The position numbers and the translations under genes are program-made. From Dyadobacter sp. CY323 (lineage in GTDB: Bacteria; Bacteroidota; Bacteroidia; Cytophagales; Spirosomataceae), in assembly GCF_021390245.1 (NCBI RefSeq), contig NZ_JAJUXH010000025.1, forward strand, positions 1 to 55,924: DNA of 55,924 nucleotides, in the 5' to 3' direction. Of this stretch, positions 42,119 to 50,984 are shown piece after piece. Position 1 is the first letter of the stretch. Every line of letters starts with the position of its first letter. Below the pieces are notes generated by a model. That model was not told the origin of the DNA. It ran no database searches and was given only the letters and a program-made list of their open reading frames with translations.

Positions 42119-43186
42119 ATGGCACAAACAACTTCGGATAAAGACAACAAACTAAAAGCATTACAAACCACGCTGGAAAAGCTGGACAAAGCCTACGGAA
42201 AGGGTACGGTGATGCGTCTTAGCGACAGTAAGGTTTTAGACATTCCAGTCATTTCAACAGGTTCACTCGGGCTTGATCTCGCCCTGGGTGTAGGTGGAGT
42301 TCCGCGGGGCAGGGTAGTTGAGATCTACGGCCCTGAATCTTCGGGTAAAACGACTTTATCCATGCATTGCATCGCCGAAGCTCAGAAGAAAGGCGGACTG
42401 GCTGCATTCATCGACGCAGAACACGCATTTGACCGTTCCTACGCCGAAAAACTCGGGATCGATACCAGCAATCTTTTGATTTCGCAACCTGATAATGGTG
42501 AGCAGGCACTTGAAATTGCCGAACACCTGATCAGCAGTGGCGCAGTAGACATTATTGTGATTGACTCAGTGGCTGCATTGGTTCCGCGCGCAGAACTTGA
42601 AGGCGAAATGGGAGATAGCAAAATGGGCTTACAGGCACGTTTGATGTCTCAGGCGCTTCGCAAGCTTACGGGTGTAATTAATAAAACGGGCTGTTGCTGT
42701 ATTTTCATCAACCAGCTTCGCGAGAAGATCGGGGTGATGTTTGGAAATCCGGAAACGACGACCGGTGGTAATGCATTGAAATATTATGCTTCTGTGCGGC
42801 TGGATATTCGTCGTGTGGGACAGATTAAAGAAAGTGCAGATCAGATCCTGGGTAACCGTACACGGGTTAAGGTAGTGAAAAATAAAGTCGCGCCGCCATT
42901 TAAAGTGGTCGAGTTTGACATCATGTACGGCGAAGGAATTTCCAAAGTCGGGGAGATCATCGACCTTGCAGTGGAACTGGATATCGTTAAAAAATCCGGA
43001 TCATGGTTCAGCTATGATGGCAACCGGCTCGGACAAGGCCGGGACGCGGTGAAAGCGCTTATTAAGGATAATCCGGAATTGATGGATGAACTGGAAGCCA
43101 AAGTTCGCGGAAAGGTCAACAACGAGCCAGACGCATTGATTGATACCAGTGAGCCGAATGTGGTGGACGAAGGTTCTCCACTCTGA
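42119..43186 (+). CDS. recA: RecA recombinase
   Basis: The 355-residue RecA has Walker A GPESSGKT (71-78), the IIVIDSVAALVPRAE core, the L2-region GNPETTTGGNALK and an acidic tail. It forms filaments on single-stranded DNA for recombination and SOS induction. Its length and motifs are complete. A 22-bp perfect hairpin follows directly. Confidence 0.97.
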   Translation: MAQTTSDKDNKLKALQTTLEKLDKAYGKGTVMRLSDSKVLDIPVISTGSLGLDLALGVGGVPRGRVVEIYGPESSGKTTLSMHCIAEAQKKGGLAAFIDAEHAFDRSYAEKLGIDTSNLLISQPDNGEQALEIAEHLISSGAVDIIVIDSVAALVPRAELEGEMGDSKMGLQARLMSQALRKLTGVINKTGCCCIFINQLREKIGVMFGNPETTTGGNALKYYASVRLDIRRVGQIKESADQILGNRTRVKVVKNKVAPPFKVVEFDIMYGEGISKVGEIIDLAVELDIVKKSGSWFSYDGNRLGQGRDAVKALIKDNPELMDELEAKVRGKVNNEPDALIDTSEPNVVDEGSPL

Positions 43187-43198
43187 TATTTTTGAAGT

Positions 43199-43249
43199 GA
43201 TACTAACGAAAAATGCCCTGCTAAAAACAGGGCATTTTTCGTTAGTATC
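43199..43249. terminator. 22-bp perfect inverted repeat, bidirectional terminator
   Basis: Bases 43199-43220 pair perfectly with 43228-43249 across a 7-base loop (CTAAAAA). The stem contains GCCCTG/CAGGGC at its tip and A-run/T-run segments inside the stem. It lies 13 bases after recA and 11 bases from the convergent AAA+ gene stop, so it can terminate both. Confidence 0.9.
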
Positions 43250-43259
43250 TAATTTTATC

Positions 43260-44795
43260 TTAAAACGGTTTGCGATCATCGTCGTCTTCATCAAAGTCAT
43301 AATCTTCATCGCCCGGGCCGGAAAACATACTGCTTACCAAGTCCTGGAACTTCATTCCCTGATCCAGCGATTGCTTTCCGATCAGCGAAAATTCAGCCAT
43401 CCCGTGTAATGCAAATTCCATCATGAACAACTTCTCATCACCATCTGCGTAGGCGCTGAGCATATCTACGAAATCGTCCAGACCATCGATGGTCTTAAGT
43501 CTGGCCATGTATTCCCGGTCCGTCATGTCGCCGGGCATTTCCATTTCGTTACCAGCGCCAAACCATTCAATTACTTTGGCGTATGGATTGATCTTGCTTT
43601 TTTTGCTTTTTTCAGGATCCGGGAAGAACTGCAGAAATTGGGTGCGTATCGCTTTTCCGATCAGATTCTGGGCAACGATCACCGGGCCTTCCACCTCACC
43701 TTCATAAACAAGCTCCACCTTTCCGCAAATCGCAGAAACAACGCCGTAGAGATCTGAAATGCGCGTGTACGTATTTTCTTCGCCATTAATGAGCGCACGT
43801 CTCTCGGCAGTACTCAACAGGCTTTCGTAGGCAGAAATCGTCAAACGCGCCGAAACGCCACTTTTACTATCCACATACTCGCTTTCACGGGCTTCAAATG
43901 CTATCTGCTCGATGAGTGTTTTAACAAGTTCATTGAGTTTCACCAAACCTTTTTGTTCCGGTTTTACTACCGCTTCCTGTTCTGTGATTTTCTTGCCTGT
44001 CTCGATCGTTTTTGGATAATGGGTCACAATCTGACTTTCGATCCGGTCTTTAAGTGGCGTTACAATGCTTCCCCGATTGGTATAATCCTCCGGATTTGCT
44101 GTAAATACAAATTGAATATCAAGCGGCAAACGCAGTTTGAAGCCTCGGATCTGGATATCGCCTTCCTGTAAAATATTAAAAAGCGCTACCTGAATGCGGG
44201 CCTGTAAGTCGGGAAGCTCATTAATGACAAAAATCCCTCTGTGCGAGCGCGGGATTAACCCAAAGTGGATCACGCGCTCATCCGAATAGGGCAGCTTCAA
44301 AGTCGCAGCTTTAATGGGGTCTACGTCGCCGATCAGGTCAGCTACCGACACATCGGGTGTCGCCAGCTTTTCCGTATAACGTTCATCGCGGTGGAGCCAG
44401 GCGATTTGGGTATGGTCGCCATGTTCCGCCAAAATATCCTTTGAGAATCTGGACAATGGCTCCAAAGGATCATCATGCAACTCCGAATTTTTAATGTAAG
44501 GAATGTATTCGTCGAGCAATCCCACCATCATGCGTGCAATCCGGGTTTTGGCCTGGCCGCGCAGACCCAGGAAGTTGATGTTGTGCATGGATAAAATCGC
44601 ACGCTCGACATCGGGGATAACCGTTTCCTCATATCCCCAAATTCCCGGAAAAATGTTCTGTTTACCCTTGATTTTTGCGATCAGATTGTCCCGCAGTTCC
44701 TGTTTAATGGAACGCGACTGATAACCTGCTTTTTTTAGTTCGCCGAGTGTATGAATACTTAATAATTCTGAACTGGAAAGCTGTGAGTAATTCAT
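43260..44795 (-). CDS. MoxR/magnesium-chelatase-like AAA+ ATPase
   Basis: The 511-residue AAA+ protein has a slightly altered Walker A GLRGQAKT (77-84, Ala where Gly is usual), a Walker B-like IFVINELPD and TANPEDYTNRG. The C-terminal part is long and ends in an acidic tail. Such ATPases act with VWA-domain proteins in remodelling or metal insertion. The nearest candidate partner is the VWA protein at 14236-15345. Its 3' end faces recA, and RNase Y lies upstream on the same strand with a 15-base gap. Confidence 0.85.
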   Translation of the reverse strand: MNYSQLSSSELLSIHTLGELKKAGYQSRSIKQELRDNLIAKIKGKQNIFPGIWGYEETVIPDVERAILSMHNINFLGLRGQAKTRIARMMVGLLDEYIPYIKNSELHDDPLEPLSRFSKDILAEHGDHTQIAWLHRDERYTEKLATPDVSVADLIGDVDPIKAATLKLPYSDERVIHFGLIPRSHRGIFVINELPDLQARIQVALFNILQEGDIQIRGFKLRLPLDIQFVFTANPEDYTNRGSIVTPLKDRIESQIVTHYPKTIETGKKITEQEAVVKPEQKGLVKLNELVKTLIEQIAFEARESEYVDSKSGVSARLTISAYESLLSTAERRALINGEENTYTRISDLYGVVSAICGKVELVYEGEVEGPVIVAQNLIGKAIRTQFLQFFPDPEKSKKSKINPYAKVIEWFGAGNEMEMPGDMTDREYMARLKTIDGLDDFVDMLSAYADGDEKLFMMEFALHGMAEFSLIGKQSLDQGMKFQDLVSSMFSGPGDEDYDFDEDDDDRKPF

Positions 44796-44810
44796 GTAAT
44801 ATGTGCTGGA

Positions 44811-46382
44811 TTAACGCGCGTACGCAACTGAACGCATTTCCCGGATCACCGTTATTTTGATCTGGCCCGGGTACTGCATTTCTTTTTCAATTTTTTGGGA
44901 TATATCAAATGACAACATACCTGCTTTTTCATCCGAAACATTGTCGGCATCGATGATCACACGCAGCTCCCGGCCCGCCTGGATCGCGTAGCATTTTTCA
45001 ACTCCTTCAAATGACAACGCCATGTTTTCCAGATCGCGCAGACGCTGAATGTACGATTCCATCATTTCGCGGCGTGCTCCCGGACGTGATCCTGAAATCG
45101 CATCACAAACCTGTATGATCGGCGATAGAATGCTCGTCATTTCGATTTCATCGTGGTGGGCACCGATCGCATTACATACTTCCGGATTTTCCTTGTATTT
45201 CTTGGCAAGCTCCATTCCCAGGATCGCGTGCGGAAGGTCTGATTCTTCCGGCCACACTTTGCCGATATCATGAAGTAACCCGGCACGTTTCGCCAGTTTC
45301 GTATTAAGTCCAAGTTCCGATGCCATCGTCGCGCAAAGCTTCGCTACTTCACGTGAATGCTGCAACAGGTTTTGGCCGTAAGACGAACGGAAACGCATAC
45401 GGCCGATCATCTTCACAAGCTCGGGATGTAATCCGTGGATTCCCATATCAATGACGGTACGCTCGCCAATTTCGACGATTTCATCATCAATATTCTTGCG
45501 GGTTTTGGCCACCACTTCTTCAATGCGTGCCGGGTGGATCCTTCCATCCTGCACCAGGCGGTGTAACGAAAGTCTGGCGATCTCCCTGCGAACCGGATCA
45601 AATCCTGAAATGACAATCGCCTCAGGAGTGTCATCCACAATAATCTCTACGCCCGTTGCAGCTTCCAGCGCACGGATATTCCGGCCCTCGCGGCCGATTA
45701 TCTTTCCTTTAATATCGTCGTTTTCAATGTTGAAAACTGAAACGCAGTTCTCGATGGCATGTTCGGCGGCGGTACGCTGAATGGTCTCGATCACGATCTT
45801 TTTTGCTTCTTTCGTCGCCGTCAACCGCGCTTCTTCCATTGCACTTTTCACATACGATCCGGCCCTGGTATCAGCCTCCGCCTTCAATGCGTCGACCAGT
45901 TGTTCGCGGGCTTGCCCGGCAGTCAGATTGGCTATTTTTTCCAGCTGGGTAACTTGCTGCTGAAGTGATTTTTCAGCTTCCTCCCGGCGTTTTGTTGCCG
46001 TTTCAAGTTGCTGGTTTAAGTTATTTTTGAGAGTTTCCAGTTCATTTTCGCGGCGTTTGTTTTGCTCAATGGTCTGGTTCATGCTTTGCTCGCGCTGTTT
46101 GAGCTTTTGTTCATTCGTTTGAAGAATGCTGCGTTTTTTGTTCGCATCTTCTTCGAATTCTGATTTCAGGCGGAGGTACTTTTCTTTGGCTTCGAGGATT
46201 CGGTCTTTCTTGATGTTTTCGGCGGCACTTTCAGCATTTCTTAAAATCTCGGCGGCCCGTTCCTGGGCATCTTTCTCTTTTTGGTCAAATGACCTTTTAA
46301 AGATGTATTTACCTGCGAAAATACCGATGCCTATGGCAATGATATCCGACAGAACGATGATGAAAAACTGAGAATTTGACAT
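44811..46382 (-). CDS. rny: Ribonuclease Y
   Basis: The 523-residue protein has an N-terminal membrane helix (residues 5-27) and a long coiled coil to about residue 190. A KH domain follows (KGKIIGREGRNIRALE), then an HD domain with LLHDIGKVWPEE and AIGAHHDEIE. This order is diagnostic of RNase Y, the membrane-bound endoribonuclease that starts mRNA decay. The 121-base gap upstream (46383-46503) to zapA shows no structure I trust. Confidence 0.95.
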   Translation of the reverse strand: MSNSQFFIIVLSDIIAIGIGIFAGKYIFKRSFDQKEKDAQERAAEILRNAESAAENIKKDRILEAKEKYLRLKSEFEEDANKKRSILQTNEQKLKQREQSMNQTIEQNKRRENELETLKNNLNQQLETATKRREEAEKSLQQQVTQLEKIANLTAGQAREQLVDALKAEADTRAGSYVKSAMEEARLTATKEAKKIVIETIQRTAAEHAIENCVSVFNIENDDIKGKIIGREGRNIRALEAATGVEIIVDDTPEAIVISGFDPVRREIARLSLHRLVQDGRIHPARIEEVVAKTRKNIDDEIVEIGERTVIDMGIHGLHPELVKMIGRMRFRSSYGQNLLQHSREVAKLCATMASELGLNTKLAKRAGLLHDIGKVWPEESDLPHAILGMELAKKYKENPEVCNAIGAHHDEIEMTSILSPIIQVCDAISGSRPGARREMMESYIQRLRDLENMALSFEGVEKCYAIQAGRELRVIIDADNVSDEKAGMLSFDISQKIEKEMQYPGQIKITVIREMRSVAYAR

Positions 46383-46503
46383 TTTACTAATGGTTATATA
46401 TAGTTGGTTTAACCGACTACACCAGCGTCAAAATGCCGAAATGAAGGAATTGAGAGAAATAGGAAGAGATTCGTTAAATAAAAAGGGTTAGGTGTGTATC
46501 TGT

Positions 46504-46815
46504 TCAGCTTTCAATGGCACCGGTTATGGTTTCATCCAGTTTTTCAATTCTGTGTTTAAAAGCTGTAGCCAGGTTGTTCGTTTGCTCATTATTCCTTTGC
46601 AATGCTACCAGGCATTCAATGGACGTGAGAGCAATCGCTTCGATGTCACCGTATACTTTTCCTCTTAATTTATGCTGTTGCACGCGTTGCATGAATACCT
46701 CATACCCATCTCTGTAGAATTTCTCCTGATCCGCCGGAACGCTCAGTTTGAAACCTCTGTCCAGCAGTTTTATAAAGACAGAAACATCTGGATTAGGTAT
46801 GTTATTTTTTGTCAT
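46504..46815 (-). CDS. zapA: ZapA-like cell division protein
   Basis: The 103-residue protein has the ZapA beginning (VSVFIKLLDRGFKLSVP), a central basic and helical region, and a C-terminal coiled coil. ZapA bundles FtsZ filaments at mid-cell. Its start overlaps the stop of the upstream coiled-coil gene by four bases (ATGA), so the two are co-translated. Confidence 0.88.
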   Translation of the reverse strand: MTKNNIPNPDVSVFIKLLDRGFKLSVPADQEKFYRDGYEVFMQRVQQHKLRGKVYGDIEAIALTSIECLVALQRNNEQTNNLATAFKHRIEKLDETITGAIES

Positions 46816-47156
46816 AAGGTATCTTCAAGCAACTCAATGCACTTATCAATCTCTTGGATATATCTTTCAACTGATTCTTTCAGCTCGGCAATTCCGCTTG
46901 TTGGTGTCAGTTTACTAGTGACAATTTTAGCGAAACTTTTGGACTTATTAAAGTCTTTTTCCAAACTAGTGTTTTTTTTCTTCAATTCTTTTGCTTCCTC
47001 CTTGAGTTTAATATTTGACAGGCGAAGCTCCGCATTTTCGCGCTGCAGCTCCGTATTTTCCCATCTCAATTTCTCTTTGGTATTAACCAGAATCTCGAGT
47101 TTTTTCTCAAGATCGGTTAACTTATGTGCGATAACACGTTCAATGCTCCTTTCCAT
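46812..47156 (-). CDS. small coiled-coil protein, ZapB-like partner of ZapA
   Basis: The 114-residue protein is nearly all heptad-repeat coiled coil (residues about 10-75 with Leu/Ile/Asn pattern, such as ENTELQRENAELRL). A second short helix lies at the C terminus. It has no catalytic motif. Overlap with zapA and the coiled-coil character suggest a ZapB-like partner linking ZapA to other division components. This is inference from position and shape. Confidence 0.75.
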   Translation of the reverse strand: MERSIERVIAHKLTDLEKKLEILVNTKEKLRWENTELQRENAELRLSNIKLKEEAKELKKKNTSLEKDFNKSKSFAKIVTSKLTPTSGIAELKESVERYIQEIDKCIELLEDTL

Positions 47157-47198
47157 TTTTGAACTTTAAAATTACCGTCAAAGCAAAAGCGATTTACC

Positions 47199-49628
47199 TC
47201 ATTTTCTGATCACTGCCTCAAACTCCTTCTCAAAAGCCGTGATGAGTCTCTGCATCGACTTGTCAATGACTTTGTCAGTCAGCGTCTGCTGGTCGTCCTG
47301 CAGAATGAAGCTGATCGAATAAGATTTTTTCCCTTCCAGGTTTGCACCTTCATATACATCGAAAACATTCACAGAGCGAAGCAGTTGGCGCTCCGTCCGG
47401 TAGGCGATCTGCCGCAGCTCATCAAAAGTGATCTTTTTGTTCACAACCACCGACAGGTCACGACGCACCTCCGGGAATTTAGGTACTTCATTATAGTCAA
47501 TGATGGAGCTGTATTGACGAAGCAAATAATCCCAGTCGAAATCCGCAAAAAAGACCTGAGCCTTAATGTCCATTTTCTTGGCTACTGTCGTATTAAGCAG
47601 ACCAAAAGAAACAACCGGTTTTTTGTTTAAAAGTAAAGTAATGCCCTGTTTGAAAATCGCTTTGTCGGCATCCTGCTTTTCCACTTCTTTTACTCTCAAT
47701 GCCGTTAGCACCTGATTCACAAACGCAGCCAGGTCATGAAAAACCACATCGCGCGACTTTTCAAACCAACTTTCCTGCTGGATATTTCCCGTTAAGAAAA
47801 GCGAAAGCCGCTCATTTTCAACATACTTCTCATTGAGCTGGGAATATGTTTTACCAAATTCAAAAAGTTTGAGGTCCCGTTGGCGGCGGTTGCTATTATA
47901 AGCGACCACTTCAAGTCCTGAAAACAATAATGTCTGGCGCATCACCGACAGATCTTCGCTCAGATAGTTAAGTATCTTGACCGGGGCGCCTGCAAAGCTA
48001 TCCGCCAGAAACGCCTGATATTCCGGTTTTGTCAATGAATTATTGATCATTTCATTGAACCCGTTTGCTACCAGCAGCTCGGAAATGCGCAGTTTTAACT
48101 TTTCCGGATCATTGACCGGAAAATCCGAAAGGAAATCCGAGCTCATCGCCTCCGACAATTCTACCTGCCCGAAACCGTAAATGCGGAGAATTTCCTCGAT
48201 CACATCCGCTTCCCGTTGTACGTCAACCCGATAAGGTGGCACGATTGCCGTAAATGTGGTTTCTGTTTCGTTTTCGATTCGGATATCCAGACTTCCCAAA
48301 ATCGTTTTGATCAACCCTTTGTCGAGTGACTTGCCAATCAGCCGGTCGATATTCCGGTACTTCATTTGAACCTCGAAATCTTCAACGGGCGCAGGATATA
48401 TGTCGGTGATCTCGGATGCGACTTTTCCTCCGGCAAGTTCAGTGATGAGTAATGCAGCCCGTTTCAATGCAAAAAGCGGCATATTAGGATCAGTACCCCG
48501 CTCGAAACGGAATGACGAATCAGTTTTTAAACTAAAACGTTGGGCCGTTTTACGCACCCAGACTGGTGAGAAGTATGCGGATTCCAGAAAGATGGAAGTG
48601 GTTTCGCTGCTCACGCCGGAAGTAAGTCCGCCAAACACACCGGCAATGCACATAGGCTCGGGCGCGCCATTTTCGCCTTCGCAGCAAATCATCAGATCGC
48701 TGCCGGAGATCTTGCGCTCGATGCCGTCTAATGTTACAAACGGAGTTCCCGCAGCCACAGTATTAACAAGGACTTTTTTGCCTTGAATCTTCTCCGCATC
48801 AAAAGCGTGCAGCGGCTGGCCGAGTTCGTGACATACATAATTAGTAATGTCGACGATGTTATTGATGGAGCGGATCCCGATGGTCTGCAAACGTTGTTTG
48901 AGCCAGGCGGGAGATTCGGCCACCTGTAATCCTGAGATCGTCAAGCCGGTATATCTGGGGCATGCTTCCTGATTTTGCACCACCACTTCAATGGGCAGAC
49001 TTTGATCCGTTACTGAAAATGAATCGACCGATGGCAGGGTGATCGCCCGGTTTAAAACCGCCTTTAAGTCACGCGCTACTCCGAAATGAGATGCGGCGTC
49101 GGCCCGGTTGGGTGTCAGGCCTATTTCAATGAGGTAATCAGAGGCAATTCCAAAGTATTCGTTCGCTGGCGTACCATTTGCCAGATCTGTATTAAGTACC
49201 AGAATCCCCGCATGGGAAGTTCCCAGGCCTAATTCATCCTCGGCGCAGATCATCCCTTCTGAAACGGCGCCGCGTATTTTCGATTTTTTAATGGTGATAG
49301 CTTCTTCACTTCCCAATGGATAAAGTACTGCGCCCACGGTAGCCACAATGACTTTTTGGCCGGCAGCCACATTGGGCGCGCCGCAAACGATCGATAATGG
49401 ATTTTCTCCGCCGACATCGACTGTGGTCGTTTTCAAGCGATCAGCTTCCGGATGCTTTTCACAGGTTAACACCTGGCCGATTACCACCCCTTTTAATCCT
49501 CCTTTTATGGATTCGATCTCTTCAATTCCTTCGACTTCAAGTCCGGTTGCAGTGAGTAATTTGCCGATTTCTTCCGGCGTTTCGTTTAGTTCGATCAGGT
49601 CTTTAAGCCACTTATAGGAGATCTTCAT
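47199..49628 (-). CDS. pheT: phenylalanyl-tRNA synthetase beta subunit
   Basis: The 809-residue protein has the PheT domain order: N-terminal tRNA-binding OB domain (VVIGQVLTCEKHPEADRLK), the B3/B4 editing region, B5, the core with GFNEMINNSLTKPEY, and a C-terminal ferredoxin-fold anticodon domain (KFPEVRRDLSVVV). With PheS it charges tRNA-Phe. pheS is not in this window. Confidence 0.96.
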   Translation of the reverse strand: MKISYKWLKDLIELNETPEEIGKLLTATGLEVEGIEEIESIKGGLKGVVIGQVLTCEKHPEADRLKTTTVDVGGENPLSIVCGAPNVAAGQKVIVATVGAVLYPLGSEEAITIKKSKIRGAVSEGMICAEDELGLGTSHAGILVLNTDLANGTPANEYFGIASDYLIEIGLTPNRADAASHFGVARDLKAVLNRAITLPSVDSFSVTDQSLPIEVVVQNQEACPRYTGLTISGLQVAESPAWLKQRLQTIGIRSINNIVDITNYVCHELGQPLHAFDAEKIQGKKVLVNTVAAGTPFVTLDGIERKISGSDLMICCEGENGAPEPMCIAGVFGGLTSGVSSETTSIFLESAYFSPVWVRKTAQRFSLKTDSSFRFERGTDPNMPLFALKRAALLITELAGGKVASEITDIYPAPVEDFEVQMKYRNIDRLIGKSLDKGLIKTILGSLDIRIENETETTFTAIVPPYRVDVQREADVIEEILRIYGFGQVELSEAMSSDFLSDFPVNDPEKLKLRISELLVANGFNEMINNSLTKPEYQAFLADSFAGAPVKILNYLSEDLSVMRQTLLFSGLEVVAYNSNRRQRDLKLFEFGKTYSQLNEKYVENERLSLFLTGNIQQESWFEKSRDVVFHDLAAFVNQVLTALRVKEVEKQDADKAIFKQGITLLLNKKPVVSFGLLNTTVAKKMDIKAQVFFADFDWDYLLRQYSSIIDYNEVPKFPEVRRDLSVVVNKKITFDELRQIAYRTERQLLRSVNVFDVYEGANLEGKKSYSISFILQDDQQTLTDKVIDKSMQRLITAFEKEFEAVIRK

Positions 49629-49650
49629 GCGAATGCTTTAAAGTAATTTC

Positions 49651-49687
49651 AAAGTCAGAAATGGAAACCTGACTTTCTACAAAAATA
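49651..49687 (-). promoter_or_regulatory. candidate pheT promoter and leader inverted repeat
   Basis: On the minus strand 49680-49687 reads TATTTTTG, an exact -7 box match, 52 bases before the pheT ATG. Just downstream, AAAGTCAG (49651-49658) and CTGACTTT (49669-49676) form an 8-bp inverted repeat with a 10-base spacer, at or next to the predicted transcript start. It could be an operator or a small leader hairpin. Confidence 0.4.
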
Positions 49688-49761
49688 ATGATTTAAGTGT
49701 GAACGGCGCTTTTGAAAAGTGAATACGCCGGACTTTTTTGTTTGGTCCAAATGATTCTTTA

Positions 49762-50418
49762 TCACTCGTGCACCGCCGATTCGAGTAGCTCGCCAGCCTC
49801 AATGGCCACCGTCAGCGTGTTTTCGGCAGGCGGGACCGGGCAGGCGTAGCTTTCCTGATACACACAATAAGGGTTATAAGCCTTGTTAAAATCCAGGACG
49901 ATCGTGTTGTTTTTAAGTTCGGAGACCGGATAATCCAGGTAACGGCCACCCCCATAGGTTTGCTTTCCGCTGGTCGCATCTTTAAACAAGACCGAAATCA
50001 CACTTTCATTTTTCAGCAACAAAAGTTTCTGTGTTTGTCCGCCGATTGAAAAATTAGCATACCCATATTTTTCATATTTCTCGTCCGTACCATCTGTATA
50101 CTTAATAATCACCTCTTTGTCGTCATTCGTGTAAGGCGAGATGTTGGCTTTAACGCGAAATGAAAGGTCCGGCTCAAAGTAATGCAGGCCGTGAAAACTT
50201 TCTTTATCGGCAATGGGGGACTCTTTGGAGGTTTTGAACTGCTCGTCCTTTGCTTCCCGTTCCTGTTTAATGTCTGCTTTGTATTTAGCGGGGTTTGTGA
50301 TCGTCTCGGCGCCAGCCTGATCGCCGCTGATAAGCGAGGAATTTTCAACGACAAAATAAGCCAGGATCGCAATGAACATGGCGATTGTACTATACCGGAT
50401 GACTTTATTTTTAAACAT
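49762..50418 (-). CDS. DUF1684 family protein, second copy
   Basis: The protein is about 218 residues from the Met at 50418, which opens a membrane/signal segment (MFKNKVIRYSTIAMFIAI). A ten-residue longer frame reaches 50448. The DUF1684 motifs are all present: YGGGRYLD, VLDFNKAYNPYC and CPVPPAENTL. Compared with the copy at 228-848 it has a longer N-terminal spacer after the membrane segment. It is exported or membrane-anchored. The function of the family is not established. Confidence 0.85.
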   Translation of the reverse strand: MFKNKVIRYSTIAMFIAILAYFVVENSSLISGDQAGAETITNPAKYKADIKQEREAKDEQFKTSKESPIADKESFHGLHYFEPDLSFRVKANISPYTNDDKEVIIKYTDGTDEKYEKYGYANFSIGGQTQKLLLLKNESVISVLFKDATSGKQTYGGGRYLDYPVSELKNNTIVLDFNKAYNPYCVYQESYACPVPPAENTLTVAIEAGELLESAVHE

Positions 50419-50505
50419 ATAGATGAGCAATAATGTAAGAGTTTGCAAACTTACACGGAAAGACAGCTTTGAAAAAGTATGGGGTGTTTATTTGCTTTTT
50501 TATGA

Positions 50506-50513
50506 TAATTTTG
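50506..50513 (+). promoter_or_regulatory. candidate -7 box for the response regulator operon
   Basis: TAATTTTG matches TAnnTTTG, 88 bases before the ATG. The only TTTG upstream is too close (11 bases), so the assignment is weak. Confidence 0.3.
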
Positions 50514-50600
50514 AAACTTCGCATCGGGCTGGTTAGCGATGTTGAGTGAAAATATCCTAAATTGACCTGACAAATTTTTAACAAATACCTGACCCATCAT

Positions 50601-50978
50601 ATGTCGTACACAAAGCGAGTACTCATTGCCGAAGACAGTTCAGTAATTCAAAATCTGGCAAGGAAGATTCTGGAATTTCAACATTATGAAATCACTTCCG
50701 TAAAAAACGGGGAACAAGTACTGCAACTCCTTGAAAAAGAAGATTTCGATATCATTTTGCTGGATATCAATATGCCTGTGATGGATGGAATGGAGTGCGC
50801 AAGAAGCATTCGCAAGTTGCCCAACGAGAAAAAAGCTAAAACGCCGATTGTCGCCATTACGGGTAATGCCAAGAATTATTCAGAGGAAGATTTTAAAGAA
50901 GCCGGATTCGATGATGCGCTGATGAAGCCCTTGAATTTTGACCGCCTGGTTGAGGTGGTGGCGCATTTGACAGAATAA
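50601..50978 (+). CDS. single-domain response regulator (CheY-like)
   Basis: The 125-residue receiver domain has the acidic pair Glu11-Asp12, phosphorylation site Asp55 in LLDINMPVMDG, Thr87 and Lys109 in LMKPLNF. There is no output domain, so it must act by binding a partner, like CheY or Spo0F. It has no kinase gene nearby. The metallo-hydrolase gene starts six bases after it. Confidence 0.92.
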   Translation: MSYTKRVLIAEDSSVIQNLARKILEFQHYEITSVKNGEQVLQLLEKEDFDIILLDINMPVMDGMECARSIRKLPNEKKAKTPIVAITGNAKNYSEEDFKEAGFDDALMKPLNFDRLVEVVAHLTE

Positions 50979-50984
50979 TAGTCC

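Noticed and set aside
46383..46503. 6S RNA or another small RNA between rny and zapA
   Set aside because: The gap is short and I could not find the long bulged hairpin expected of 6S RNA.
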